Below, in pieces: positions 41,861-51,726 of a stretch of DNA of 64,000 nt; position 1 is the stretch's first letter; each line of letters begins with the position of its first letter. Below the pieces are notes generated by a model, which did not search any database, was not told the DNA's origin, and saw only the letters and a program-made list of their open reading frames with translations. This stretch comes from Tetrapisispora phaffii CBS 4417. Taxonomy: Eukaryota; Ascomycota; Saccharomycetes; Saccharomycetales; Saccharomycetaceae. The stretch is from positions 124,001 to 188,000 of the forward strand of contig NC_016533.1 in the NCBI RefSeq assembly GCF_000236905.1, read 5' to 3'. Made by a program: the position numbers and the translations under genes.

Positions 41861-43144
41861 ATGAGATTAGAAAAAATACTCTCAGATTGTTTACCTTCTG
41901 ATGATAGATTTGAAGTATTACATTTGCAAAGTGTACCCACTGAAAATTATCCAATCGTAACTAAAAAGCTAGGTCAAGATAACGAATTAATAACTGTTAA
42001 GACTCAACATTTTTTTACACTATTTCAAAACTCGAAGACAGTGTTTGGCCTAGAAATTTATGTTTATATTACTTTAATCAAGAAAGCTAAATTAGATACA
42101 AATAATGACGTACTAGATGCAGAAAGGTTGATATTTATTTCAAAGGCAGACACCACTGGGTATAATAATAAAAGAATAAATATTAAATTAATCACTAAAT
42201 CAATTATTCACTATTTGCTATCAATTGATCCAAATTATTATTTGCAAAAAGTAAAACCTTTAAAGAGGAACTATGTAGGAAAATTTTCCAATTATATATC
42301 GAAAAGTACTTCAACTGTAAAGGCATTAAAATTATTATCTAAAAGAAAAAGTGCACACCAGAAACAACTCTATCCTCCAAATGATCTTTTTTTACACCTT
42401 AAATGTGAACAAAATATTGTGACAAAGATTTGTTTATTCACAAGACCAGCAGATCAATACTTGTTTGCAGATTCATCTAAAAATGCCAAAAAACATGTTT
42501 TAACAGGCGAAGGTCTTCTTTTATGGTGGATCTCAATTATGGACGACTTGTTGATTGAAGAATATGAAAGTGGAACGGAGGCTAAATTAAATATTCCAGG
42601 AGAAGAAAATGTTAGAATACGAAAATATTTTAGAAATTTAAAGTATTCAAGTTGGAATATAGGTGATATTTTTGGCGGATCTGCAAATTCGTTAGCTGTT
42701 TTCAATATTCCCTTATTTCCAGATGATCCAAAATCACGTTTCCTGCATCAATTAGTTGAAGAAAACAGAATTTATAAAACTGATATGGAGACCTTTTGGA
42801 TAGAGCTTCAAGAGCGTCAAGAATTCAAAGCAGGGATTACAGTATCTGTTATAGGTATTTCAGGTCATTTAAGATCAATATCAAAAAATATTCCTATGGA
42901 TGGTGAAATTATAAAGACACCTTCCAAAAGCAGCTTCAAACATCTAAAATCATATATTACCGGTGAAGAATTTGATACAGAAGAAGGTGCTCTGGAATCG
43001 TACTCAAATATAAAAGAATATGTTGTATCTAGAATGCATAAAGATCTTTTAACTGTTTCAGGAACTTACCAATTTAAACCCAAAATCAAACCTTCAGTTC
43101 AGAAATTCACAATAACAACTTTGCAACCCAGACGAGCAAAATGA
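41861..43144 (+). CDS. RTT109: Histone H3-K56 acetyltransferase Rtt109
   Basis: Protein of 427 residues (436 in S. cerevisiae). Rtt109 acetylates Lys56 (with Asf1) and Lys9/27 (with Vps75) of new histone H3 during S phase, supporting nucleosome assembly and genome stability. Family blocks: KTQHFFTLFQ, ERLIFISKADTTGYNN, DPNYYLQKVKP, TKICLFTRPADQYLF with DSSKNAKKHVL, and NSLAVFNIPLFPDDPKSRFLHQL, in which Asp288/Asp289 correspond to the catalytic-site DD pair. The lysine-rich C-terminal tail needed for Vps75-dependent work is short (QPRRAK). Last gene before the candidate centromere; convergent with the YLR001C-like gene. Confidence 0.95.
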   Translation: MRLEKILSDCLPSDDRFEVLHLQSVPTENYPIVTKKLGQDNELITVKTQHFFTLFQNSKTVFGLEIYVYITLIKKAKLDTNNDVLDAERLIFISKADTTGYNNKRINIKLITKSIIHYLLSIDPNYYLQKVKPLKRNYVGKFSNYISKSTSTVKALKLLSKRKSAHQKQLYPPNDLFLHLKCEQNIVTKICLFTRPADQYLFADSSKNAKKHVLTGEGLLLWWISIMDDLLIEEYESGTEAKLNIPGEENVRIRKYFRNLKYSSWNIGDIFGGSANSLAVFNIPLFPDDPKSRFLHQLVEENRIYKTDMETFWIELQERQEFKAGITVSVIGISGHLRSISKNIPMDGEIIKTPSKSSFKHLKSYITGEEFDTEEGALESYSNIKEYVVSRMHKDLLTVSGTYQFKPKIKPSVQKFTITTLQPRRAK

Positions 43145-43602
43145 TTGCAGTCAAATAAATCCACGGAATGTTTTTGTCAAGCAATGTCTCAAATGCAATG
43201 TCCGCTACTTGAGACACAAATAATTTATAATTAAAGCCATTCTATATAACAAATATATAATTGGAAGCATGAATTATGAGAACACTATACCTTCATTACC
43301 GCTCTGTGACAATTAAATAATATATTTCAACCATTTAAATACTTTCGGATCTATACATTATTTTTAAATATCTATATTTATAATAAAAATATAGTATTAT
43401 ATTTGTATTTTAATTAAGAAAAACTTAAAAATTAAAGTAATTAGAAAATAATTAATTTAAAATAAATAATTTAAAATATAATCACATGCGCTTTTTGTTA
43501 GCATTTATAAGTTTTCCGAACATATTTTTTCATTTCGTTAAATTTTAATGCAAATGAATTCTTTACTTTTTTTATATAACCTGTATAACTATTAGATAAA
43601 TG
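43145..43602. other. Candidate point centromere in the RTT109-YLR001C gap
   Basis: The 458-bp gap lies exactly where synteny predicts the centromere: in S. cerevisiae CEN10 lies between PRE3 and AVT1, and CEN12 between DNM1/RTT109 and YLR001C. Inside is a 120-bp tract, 43361-43480, with only 7 G/C bases (94% A/T), as expected for CDEII. ATCACATG, an exact CDEI octamer, abuts it at 43481-43488. A CDEIII-like core is present on each side: TTTATAAGTTTTCCGAA at 43504-43520 on the + strand, and ATCCGAAAG on the - strand at 43342-43350. No arrangement fits the canonical CDEI-CDEII-CDEIII order in full: either CDEI is reversed (minus-strand model), or CDEI is missing upstream (plus-strand model). 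Confidence 0.6.
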
Positions 43603-46299
43603 TTACATATGTCTTTGTGGAATTATATGAATTGGTGGGGGGGATACATTAGCTGTATTATGGTTGTTGGAAATTGTTCCATGGTTCGCACTGTCTAGAT
43701 TTGATAAATCGTTCCTTCCTAACAATGGTTCATCAACATCTGCTTCAACATCAGGTACATTACTATAAATCTCCGGTCCTCTATTGTTCTTGCCCATAAC
43801 TATAACTATTATACAGCCAAGTAACGATAATATGAAGAAGACGCCTACAACGATCCCTAAGCCTATTGCAACGGCAGGAAGAGATAAATGGTATTTGTTC
43901 CTATTTAGCCGGCTCAATGAGATGGGACGATCGACCAAAAATACACATGAGTTGCTGTCTGAAGTTGAGCATCCTTTCTTTATGATCCGAATAACATTAT
44001 CATCATCATTCTGTATTTTCAAAATATAATCCTTTGGTGAAACCTTTTCGCAGAGTAAATTAACACCATATGATGTACTAATTTCACCATCACAATTCAA
44101 GATGTTCTGAGTAGAATTTCCATTGATTATATGCAGATTTAAAAAATCTTCTAACTTAGTATAATTTGCAAAGATGCCATTAAATTCTAAGCTTGCTGAG
44201 GTCGGTACTAGCAACGAAAATGATGTCCCGTTAATCAACATAGGAATTTTTTCCTTAAATTTATCAAGATATTCAATAAACTCACTGGTCTTGGTTAATT
44301 TTATCAAATCTCTGACTGATATTTCTATCGAGGAGGGCAAATAGATGTCATCGATAGGATGAATAACCCCTTGGTTAAAAAATATATCCATATTTTTTTC
44401 CACATTGATTGATCTTTCAAAACTTGAAAAGTTTAGATTTATATTCAAATCCTTTGGAGAATTTGATACACTAATGGATATATCTTCTCCTAAAATATTT
44501 GTAGAATTATAAACCGTTTCATTCCTACTATCACTATAAATCAGATCATTCACTATTAGATTTTTCATAACTAATTCCTGAGCTGTGATATTATCATTTA
44601 TATAGTCGAAATTTAATTCAAATTTATCCCAGGCATCAAAACATGGTAAAAGCACTGAGTATCCTTTTTTATTAGTATCAAATTCTAATAAATCTAATTC
44701 TCGTAAAAATTTTAATGATGTTGAACAACGATAAAATGGATTAATTGATAATATAAAATCACCAGGTAATTGTAAATCATTTGATATAATGTATATCAAA
44801 TGATTTCCTATCTGGTACGGCTTTGAATGTAGTATTCTATATCTTTCATTAATATAATAGCCTCTTTCACTTTTTGATATTTTAAATCTTTGACAATTTG
44901 ATCCTAATTTCTTATTTGATGAGCAGAAGGATGAATTAAATAAAATTGTATTCAAAAAAGAATTGGACTCATTAAACTCTTCCTCTAGCCATATTGCATT
45001 TTCAGAAAAATGATAAAGTATACTTGATTTTGTAAAACCAAACATATTGGATTCTGGAATAAAAATTGTCATGTTATTGTTATTATTTTCATCTAATATG
45101 AGATGCTGTAAATTTCTTAGGTATAATTCTTCAACAAATTCAGTTTTATTCAAACCATGTAAATATTTCTCGGTATTGAAAGTAACATTATCACCAATAA
45201 AATCTAGGTCATTATACGTATGCAAAATACCATTATTAAACAATATATTTGATTTATAAGACGATGAATTATTAATATTAATAATCGAACCATATTCATT
45301 ACTAGTGAGGTTAAATTTTGCATGATTCAGATTTTCAGTCAAATGATGTGAGTTTTTAAATTCTTTTAACCTTGAATATAAATTATTTCCTCCAATTATT
45401 CCCCTTAGGACTAAATTCTTAATAAACATTTCTCTATCACTCAACCAATTTTTCTTTATCATTGAATTCAATTTCGAGTTATTAGATAATTTCTGAAATT
45501 TATCAAGTAAGTAATTAGTTTCGATTGAGTTGAAAGTCTTTAAAAAATTTTTATCACTGGGAATTAGCAAGGTATTATTTTCGATAATATTCAATAATTT
45601 TGGTTCATCTATTTTTTGTTGGAAAAATTGTAACATTGAATCATATTCAAAACTTTTTAAAGATTTTTCTTTATCCACATTTTTTTCCTTTAACCCCTCT
45701 ATAGTTTCTGTTACATTAAGTGGTATATTTATGGTACTTGTGATACCTTGAATAATTGCATTTTGAAAATTTGGTTTTAGGTTTTGGTCTACAATTTTAA
45801 TATCATTAATACTGTAAGCAGGTTCCTCATTAGCATTTTTCTTGAATAAATATGGAAATTTATTTGAATAGTTTAAATTATCGAATACGTTAATATATTT
45901 GAAAATATTGTTATTTTTTTTATCTAAATTATTTGTATTCAAAAGAAAATTATGCAACAAATAATTTTCAATATCGAAATTTAATTTTTCTTTTAAAACG
46001 TCTACAGTATTTGATTTATCATTTAACTGCTCAATGTAATTAATTTGTAAATCTGTAAAAGCAGAATTTATTGGAGCAAATAAAGTAAAATCACTTATAT
46101 CATTAAGATATGGCACGTTACCAGTTTTTTGAATTAATAGCAGAAATGTTGAAAATTCAGCATTCTGTGATAATATATCTATGACAGTAGTAAAAGACAA
46201 TTCTGATCCATCATTAGTTGTTGATGTTACAGCAGTCGATAGCAAAAAGAGAAATATGAGGATATAATTTACTAATTTTGAACCAAAGTGTTTCGTCAT
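43603..46299 (-). CDS. Fasciclin-domain membrane glycoprotein, YLR001C-like
   Basis: Protein of 898 residues, similar in length to the S. cerevisiae YLR001C product (861), whose exact function is unknown. A signal peptide spans about residues 1-25 (LVNYILIFLFLLSTAVTS). The long luminal part has several FAS1-type motifs: FTLFAPINSAFTDL near residue 68, a second TLLIPSDKNFLKTF, a third MTIFIPESNMFGF, and SLLVPTSASLEFNG, together with many N-glycosylation sequons. One transmembrane segment lies near the C-terminus (about 822-850, VAIGLGIVVGVFFILSLLGC), then a cytosolic tail with an acidic patch (DVEADVDEPLLG). Codon use is very AT-rich. Identity rests on domain plan and position beside the candidate centromere. 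Confidence 0.85.
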   Translation of the reverse strand: MTKHFGSKLVNYILIFLFLLSTAVTSTTNDGSELSFTTVIDILSQNAEFSTFLLLIQKTGNVPYLNDISDFTLFAPINSAFTDLQINYIEQLNDKSNTVDVLKEKLNFDIENYLLHNFLLNTNNLDKKNNNIFKYINVFDNLNYSNKFPYLFKKNANEEPAYSINDIKIVDQNLKPNFQNAIIQGITSTINIPLNVTETIEGLKEKNVDKEKSLKSFEYDSMLQFFQQKIDEPKLLNIIENNTLLIPSDKNFLKTFNSIETNYLLDKFQKLSNNSKLNSMIKKNWLSDREMFIKNLVLRGIIGGNNLYSRLKEFKNSHHLTENLNHAKFNLTSNEYGSIININNSSSYKSNILFNNGILHTYNDLDFIGDNVTFNTEKYLHGLNKTEFVEELYLRNLQHLILDENNNNNMTIFIPESNMFGFTKSSILYHFSENAIWLEEEFNESNSFLNTILFNSSFCSSNKKLGSNCQRFKISKSERGYYINERYRILHSKPYQIGNHLIYIISNDLQLPGDFILSINPFYRCSTSLKFLRELDLLEFDTNKKGYSVLLPCFDAWDKFELNFDYINDNITAQELVMKNLIVNDLIYSDSRNETVYNSTNILGEDISISVSNSPKDLNINLNFSSFERSINVEKNMDIFFNQGVIHPIDDIYLPSSIEISVRDLIKLTKTSEFIEYLDKFKEKIPMLINGTSFSLLVPTSASLEFNGIFANYTKLEDFLNLHIINGNSTQNILNCDGEISTSYGVNLLCEKVSPKDYILKIQNDDDNVIRIIKKGCSTSDSNSCVFLVDRPISLSRLNRNKYHLSLPAVAIGLGIVVGVFFILSLLGCIIVIVMGKNNRGPEIYSNVPDVEADVDEPLLGRNDLSNLDSANHGTISNNHNTANVSPPPIHIIPQRHM

Positions 46300-47187
46300 C
46301 TATTTTATGATTTTTTATTATTAAAATTTAATTAGCACATATATTAATCTCCCTCACCTTATGCTTGTTTACATTTGTATATTAAATACAAACAATTAAT
46401 TCAAACTGATTTTATATATAAATATATATATCCTTAATTTTAATATTTTTTGGATATCAAATTTTCAAAATCGCTCTTAGGAAGGGCCTCCAGTTAAAGA
46501 TGATGGAATCAGCTTACAAGAGCAACCACTATAAGATGATTAAACTCGTAATTTGCGATACTATTGAACAATTAGATTTTAATTAAAGAAGAGTATACAA
46601 TATTTAAAGAATACTTGTATAACTGCTTCTTATAGTTTTTAATAAGTTTATATTATTGAAGAATGATCAAAACAATTCATCTAAAAAAAACTGTTTCTGG
46701 TTTCAACGAAGATTTAACGTTTTGGTGTTAAAGTCTTGTTGACTCAAACAAAATGTTAATTTAAATAAAAAAATAAAGTAATTCAATCTCTGATTATTTG
46801 CTATGATTCAATTATATTTAAATCATCTTCTTAATAATAATGCAATCCTAAAAATATATTAATACCAATAATATTGACCTCTCTCAAGATCAAATATCGA
46901 ACAACTTTTTAAAATTATAAACTCTAACACTAAAGAGAGATCGGTTGTTCTATTTATATAATCGCTTTTACTTAGTTTTTCTTCATCATTTGTTCGGTTT
47001 TATTTGAAATCAGCATACACATCAAAAGTTATAAGGATCATTTTTGATATGATCTAGTTTTAACAGTTATAGATGGATATAGATATAGACATAGATATAG
47101 ACATATATATATCAGTAACCGAACAATATTCTAATTGTGTTAACTTTACACTAGCTAAACGAAGTGAATTACATTCGTTTTTGATAA
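46300..47187. other. YLR001C-AVT1 divergent region
   Basis: 888 bp, very A/T-rich, no gene. A short interrupted tandem repeat of ATAGATATAGAC-type units lies at about 47070-47112, about 80 bp before AVT1. Confidence 0.55.
47070..47112. repeat. Short tandem repeat (AGATATAGACAT units)
   Basis: Two clean 12-bp units, AGATATAGACAT, preceded by a degenerate unit and followed by TATATATAT. Simple-sequence DNA in the AVT1 promoter. Confidence 0.7.
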
Positions 47188-49146
47188 ATGTCTAATAAAA
47201 ATAGAAATACAGATTCTGATTTGACAAGAACTGAAATTAGTCCAAGATCAAACGTTCAATATATTTCGATTCCAGTAAACAGAAATGTTACTAATGATTC
47301 AAGGAGAAATGATAGTGAACTTTTATTAAATGATTCAACCTCTGTATTTTCTTCTTCTTCATCAATCAATTCAGCTGCTAATCCGTCACAAGATAGAAAT
47401 GATATAGAGAATAACGGTAATTTAAGCAAACAGAGAAGGAAATCTATATTAGATTACCCTATAGGTTCTTTCAAAGGTGTTAATTCCATTGGTAGATTTG
47501 CAAGTTCACTAAATAGAGCTCACTCCTTTAAAACAATTGATATGCATCATAATGTTGAAAGATCTTTTTTCAAAGATTCAAACGATCAATTATATGATCC
47601 AGTCACTTTAGCTCCATCAAAATTAGGTAGAAGATTATCATCTACATTAAATAAGGTAAATTTGAGAAATGTTGCAAATAATTCAAATTTAAATGGTATA
47701 TCTGCGAGACCTAATGTTACTAATGTTGACGATACATTCAACCATTCAGATATAAATAATTCTGTAGATTATGGGAGTATATCAAGACAAACTAGTCAAC
47801 ATTCTTTATTACGTCATTCCATATCAATTGCAAACTCTATTAGGACTACAAATAATCTAAATGAATTAGAAAATGATACTACTACTAATAACGATGCAAT
47901 GATCGTTAGACAAGTCCAAGATAAAGACGGTAAAGTCATACATGTTCTTGCGGGTCAATCAACAGCTCCACAAACTATCTTTAATTCTATTAATGTTTTA
48001 ATAGGATTAGGTTTATTAGCTTTGCCACTAGGCTTAAGGCATGCTGGCTGGATTTTTGGCTTAACATTACTAACAGTTTTTGCAACGGGTACTTTTTGTA
48101 GTGCTGAATTACTATCTAGATGTTTAGACACAGATCCGACGTTGATGTCATATGCTGATTTAGGTTATGCTGCGTTTGGATCAAAAGGACGTTTATTAAT
48201 TTCATGCCTTTTTACAACTGATCTCTTAGGTTGCGGTGTTTCTTTAATTATTTTATTTGGTGATTCTTTGAATGCTCTGTTCCCAAGATATTCAGTGACA
48301 TTTTTCAAAATTATTGGATTTTTCATTGTTACTCCACCAGTATTTTTGCCATTAAGTATTCTATCAAATATCTCATTATTGGGTATTTTGGCGACTATCG
48401 GTACTCTTGTCACTTTAATCATATGTGGTATTTTGAAACACGATCAACCAGGTTCCTTAGTTGACCCCATGCCAACTAATTTATGGCCTGAAAACTTTCA
48501 AAATTTATGTTTATCTATTGGGTTGCTTAGTGCTTGTTGGGGTGGTCACGCAGTTTTCCCAAATTTAAAAACTGATATGAGACATCCTGAAAAATTTAAA
48601 GACTGTTTAAAGACAACTTATAAAATTACTTTTATTACTGATTTTGGCACTGCAATCATTGGGTTTTTAATGTTTGGTGATTTAGTTCTTGGTGAAATTA
48701 CTACAAATATTATGCTTCAAAATGGTTATCCAAATTCAGTTTATTTATTATTATCAGCATTAATGGCAATTATTCCTATTGCAAAGACACCTTTGAATGC
48801 AAGACCCATTATTTCAATATTAGATTTTGCTTTTGGTGTGCAAAATGTAGAATCTGACTATAAAGGTAGGAGATTATATTTTGCTAAATTACAAAAATTT
48901 GGAAACAGAATTTTCATTAATGTCCTATTTGTCATTATCGCTATTTTATTCCCAAAATTTGACAAATTAATTGCATTCTTGGGAGCAGGTTTATGTTTTA
49001 CAATTTGTTTAATTTTACCTTGTTTATTTTACTTAAGAATCTGCAAGAATACCATTAGACCATGGGAAAGAATAGCATGCAAGATTACTATAGTAGTAAG
49101 TATCATTTTTGGTTCCTTTGGTATTGGCGCTGCAATCATGTCATAA
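47188..49146 (+). CDS. AVT1: Vacuolar amino acid transporter Avt1
   Basis: Protein of 652 residues (602 in S. cerevisiae). Avt1 imports neutral amino acids into the vacuole by proton antiport and belongs to the AAAP (SLC32/36/38-like) family. About 255 hydrophilic N-terminal residues rich in Asn and Ser precede the transporter domain. The domain begins at [29 protein letters not shown], and about eleven hydrophobic segments run to the C-terminus. Other conserved parts are [25 protein letters not shown] and the segment around [12 protein letters not shown]. The longer N-terminus accounts for the extra length. The ATG at 47188 is the first in the frame. Tandem with MPP10 as in S. cerevisiae. 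Confidence 0.94.
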   Translation: MSNKNRNTDSDLTRTEISPRSNVQYISIPVNRNVTNDSRRNDSELLLNDSTSVFSSSSSINSAANPSQDRNDIENNGNLSKQRRKSILDYPIGSFKGVNSIGRFASSLNRAHSFKTIDMHHNVERSFFKDSNDQLYDPVTLAPSKLGRRLSSTLNKVNLRNVANNSNLNGISARPNVTNVDDTFNHSDINNSVDYGSISRQTSQHSLLRHSISIANSIRTTNNLNELENDTTTNNDAMIVRQVQDKDGKVIHVLAGQSTAPQTIFNSINVLIGLGLLALPLGLRHAGWIFGLTLLTVFATGTFCSAELLSRCLDTDPTLMSYADLGYAAFGSKGRLLISCLFTTDLLGCGVSLIILFGDSLNALFPRYSVTFFKIIGFFIVTPPVFLPLSILSNISLLGILATIGTLVTLIICGILKHDQPGSLVDPMPTNLWPENFQNLCLSIGLLSACWGGHAVFPNLKTDMRHPEKFKDCLKTTYKITFITDFGTAIIGFLMFGDLVLGEITTNIMLQNGYPNSVYLLLSALMAIIPIAKTPLNARPIISILDFAFGVQNVESDYKGRRLYFAKLQKFGNRIFINVLFVIIAILFPKFDKLIAFLGAGLCFTICLILPCLFYLRICKNTIRPWERIACKITIVVSIIFGSFGIGAAIMS

Positions 49147-49787
49147 TAAAAATAGGAATAGGAATTATCAAACATTATACCAAAAACTTATATTCAAGTT
49201 TATTCTTTTTTTTTTCGTTTTATTTTATCTTTCAGTAACACTCATCAAATGTGGTGCATTGAAAAATACCTGTACGTAGTTAAATCAATTATCGTGTATT
49301 AGAATTTATTAAATATTACATGATGGCTTTATTTGAACCTTAAATATATAAATAGTTAGAATTCATTCAAGATTATATTTTAAAATAAGTAGTAATTTAC
49401 AATAACAATTAGTAGTCATGATATCCTTTGTGTCATTTACTAACTGGTAACCCTCACTGCGCTCGTGATAATATAAATTGTAAAATGTCAAGAGGTCTTA
49501 TAATGCGAAATTGAAAAAATTTTTTATTGGAAAATTCAGATGAGATGCGATGAGATAAAATGAGAGATGAGCTTTTCATTATGTACAATCAAATCAAGAT
49601 GATAATTTTTATTCAATCATTGCGTTAAGACACACCCAACTACAACTAAAATTTGACTGTTTCAGACATTTAAGTAAATATCTAATATATATATAATTTA
49701 GAACCTGTACTGCTATATCAACTGGAGAAGTTATAGATCAAAAGTGAAGTGGACGTTTTAAAAATATAAAAATTATTGTTCTGTAAA
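49147..49787. other. AVT1-MPP10 intergenic region
   Basis: 641 bp with no gene; it carries the MPP10 promoter elements listed separately. Confidence 0.6.
49512..49573 (+). promoter_or_regulatory. RRPE and PAC cluster upstream of MPP10
   Basis: An RRPE-type run TGAAAAAATTTTTT starts at 49512. It is followed by GATGAG at 49539, GCGATGAG at 49547-49554 and GATGAGCT at 49566-49573. The cluster is 215-275 bp upstream of the ATG and marks a ribosome-biogenesis promoter. Confidence 0.8.
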
Positions 49788-50118
49788 ATGACCGACTTTA
49801 TTGATACAATTAAAGAAGAACCTACTGACATATTTTCAAAACATGCAAGTGCACCATTACCGTTAGTCAAGTCTTATTTAGATAATGTTATCCAGCTCTA
49901 TAAATCTGAAAACGCCTCTGCTAAATCTGACATCGATGAAGTCGTTATTGAAGGTCTAGATGCCAACCAAGTTTGGTGGCAAACAAAATTGGTTTTGGAC
50001 AAAGTTGAAGGTGATTTGATGGAAAGAATCCAGGAATTAAAGGATATCATCAACTTAAAAGATGATCCAATTAGCAGCTCCGAAGATGATTTAGAACAAA
50101 GTATTCAAGATGAAGATA

Positions 50119-50150
<32 letters not shown>

Positions 50151-51560
50151 AAAGAAGAAGAAGAAGAAGAAGAAGAAGAAGAAGAAGAGAAAGAAGAAGA
50201 TGTCAAAGTTAAGGGGGCTGTCGATGTTACTGAAGATAAAACCAATACCAACAAAGAAATGAATGATATTAAAAGCGATAAAGAGGATTCAGAAGAATTT
50301 GAAGCTGAAAGTCATGGCTTAAATGACAGATTTTTCAATTTAGAAGAATTCAATAGACAAACTTTAAATGCTGAGAATAATCTAGATGCTGAACTCGAAG
50401 AAGGCGAGGACGAAGAAGATATAGATTATTTTGGTGATATTCCATCCGAAGAAGAAGAAGAAGCCATTTACTATGATGATTTCTTTGATAAGCCAAATCA
50501 AAAGGGAAAGCCAACTCATAATAAGAATAAGAGGAAAGCAGGAAAGGAAGCTGAAGATGACATGATATTTAACGAGAGTGACTATGAGGAAGCTGTCGAT
50601 GCAGCCAAGTTAGATTTATTTGCTGAGGAAGAAGAAGAAGAAGTTGATGACAATGAAGAAAAGCTCTCAACGTTCGAAAAGCAACAGTTAGAGATTCAGA
50701 AACAAATTTTAGTTTTAGAAGATGAAGCAGTAGCTGAAAAGAAGTGGACACTAAAGGGTGAAGTAAATGCTCAAAACCGTCCAGAAGATGCTCTGTTAAC
50801 CGAAGACTTAGAATTTGATAGAACTGCCAAACCTGTTCCAGTGATAACAAGTGAAGTTACAGAAACGTTGGAAGATATGATTAGAAAAAGAATTCAAGTG
50901 GGTGAATTCGATGACCTACAGAGACGTATAATTACCGACATGTCATTGAAGCCAAGAAGACCTGAATTCGAATTAAGTGACACAAAATCTTCTAAATCCT
51001 TAGCTGAAATATATGAAGCTGATGCGCAAGGTATCAAAGCTGATGATGAAATTTCTGAAGAAATGCAAAAATCACATAACGAGATAACAGAATTGTTTAA
51101 CGATCTTTTCTTTAAACTTGATGCGCTATCTTCTGCTCATTTCATTCCAAAACCTATTAAACAGAAATTTGAAGTTAGAGTAGAGACTGCTGCTATAGCC
51201 ATGGAAGATGCCCAACCTTTAACAATGTCTAATGCATCAACTTTGGCACCACAAGAAATATATAAACCTGGGAAATCAGACAATGCCAATGAAATCAGAT
51301 TAAATAATGGTACCGTTATGTCCAGAGATGAATTGACAAGAGAAGATAAAACAAGATTACGTAGAGCTGCTAAGCGTAAGAGATCAAAAGCTCTGTCAAA
51401 TGGAGACCAGAAGAAAAAGAAGCAAAGTAAAAAGGATAGTGTTATTGAAACCTTATCTAAAGCAAAGAATATTACCGTTATTAACAAGAAGGGTGAGCAT
51501 CATGACGTTAGAGGTAACGTAAAATCCTCAGGCCAATCTAACCAAAACCTGAAATTATAG
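49788..51560 (+). CDS. MPP10: U3 snoRNP / SSU processome protein Mpp10
   Basis: Protein of 590 residues from the ATG at 49788 (593 in S. cerevisiae). Mpp10 forms a subcomplex with Imp3 and Imp4 in the small-subunit processome and is needed for the early cuts that release 18S rRNA precursors. Conserved blocks: EGLDANQVWWQTKLVLD near residue 60, DIDYFGDIPSEEEEEAIYYDDFFDKP, STFEKQQLEIQKQI, the long near-identical stretch from AVAEKKWTLKGEV to MIRKRIQVG, and the C-terminal SKAKNITVINKKGE. The acidic region at about residues 110-140 is a poly-Asp then poly-Glu run encoded by GAT and GAA repeats. Two further acidic clusters follow. Confidence 0.96.
50117..50190. repeat. GAT/GAA trinucleotide repeat inside MPP10
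   Basis: About ten consecutive GAT codons followed by about a dozen GAA codons (with AAA/GAG interruptions) encode poly-Asp then poly-Glu. Such runs are prone to length change; the family tolerates it because this linker is acidic and disordered. Confidence 0.85.
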
Positions 51561-51726
51561 ATAGCATTAAATCAATAGTCAAATAAGTAACTAAACTTAA
51601 GTAACTAACTTTGTTTTACACCATAATATTATTCAATATCCTAATATATATATATTGTACTTACAATTAATCTATTAATTAATATAAATATAGTATAATT
51701 ATGTATTTAGATGATATTAATTAAAC

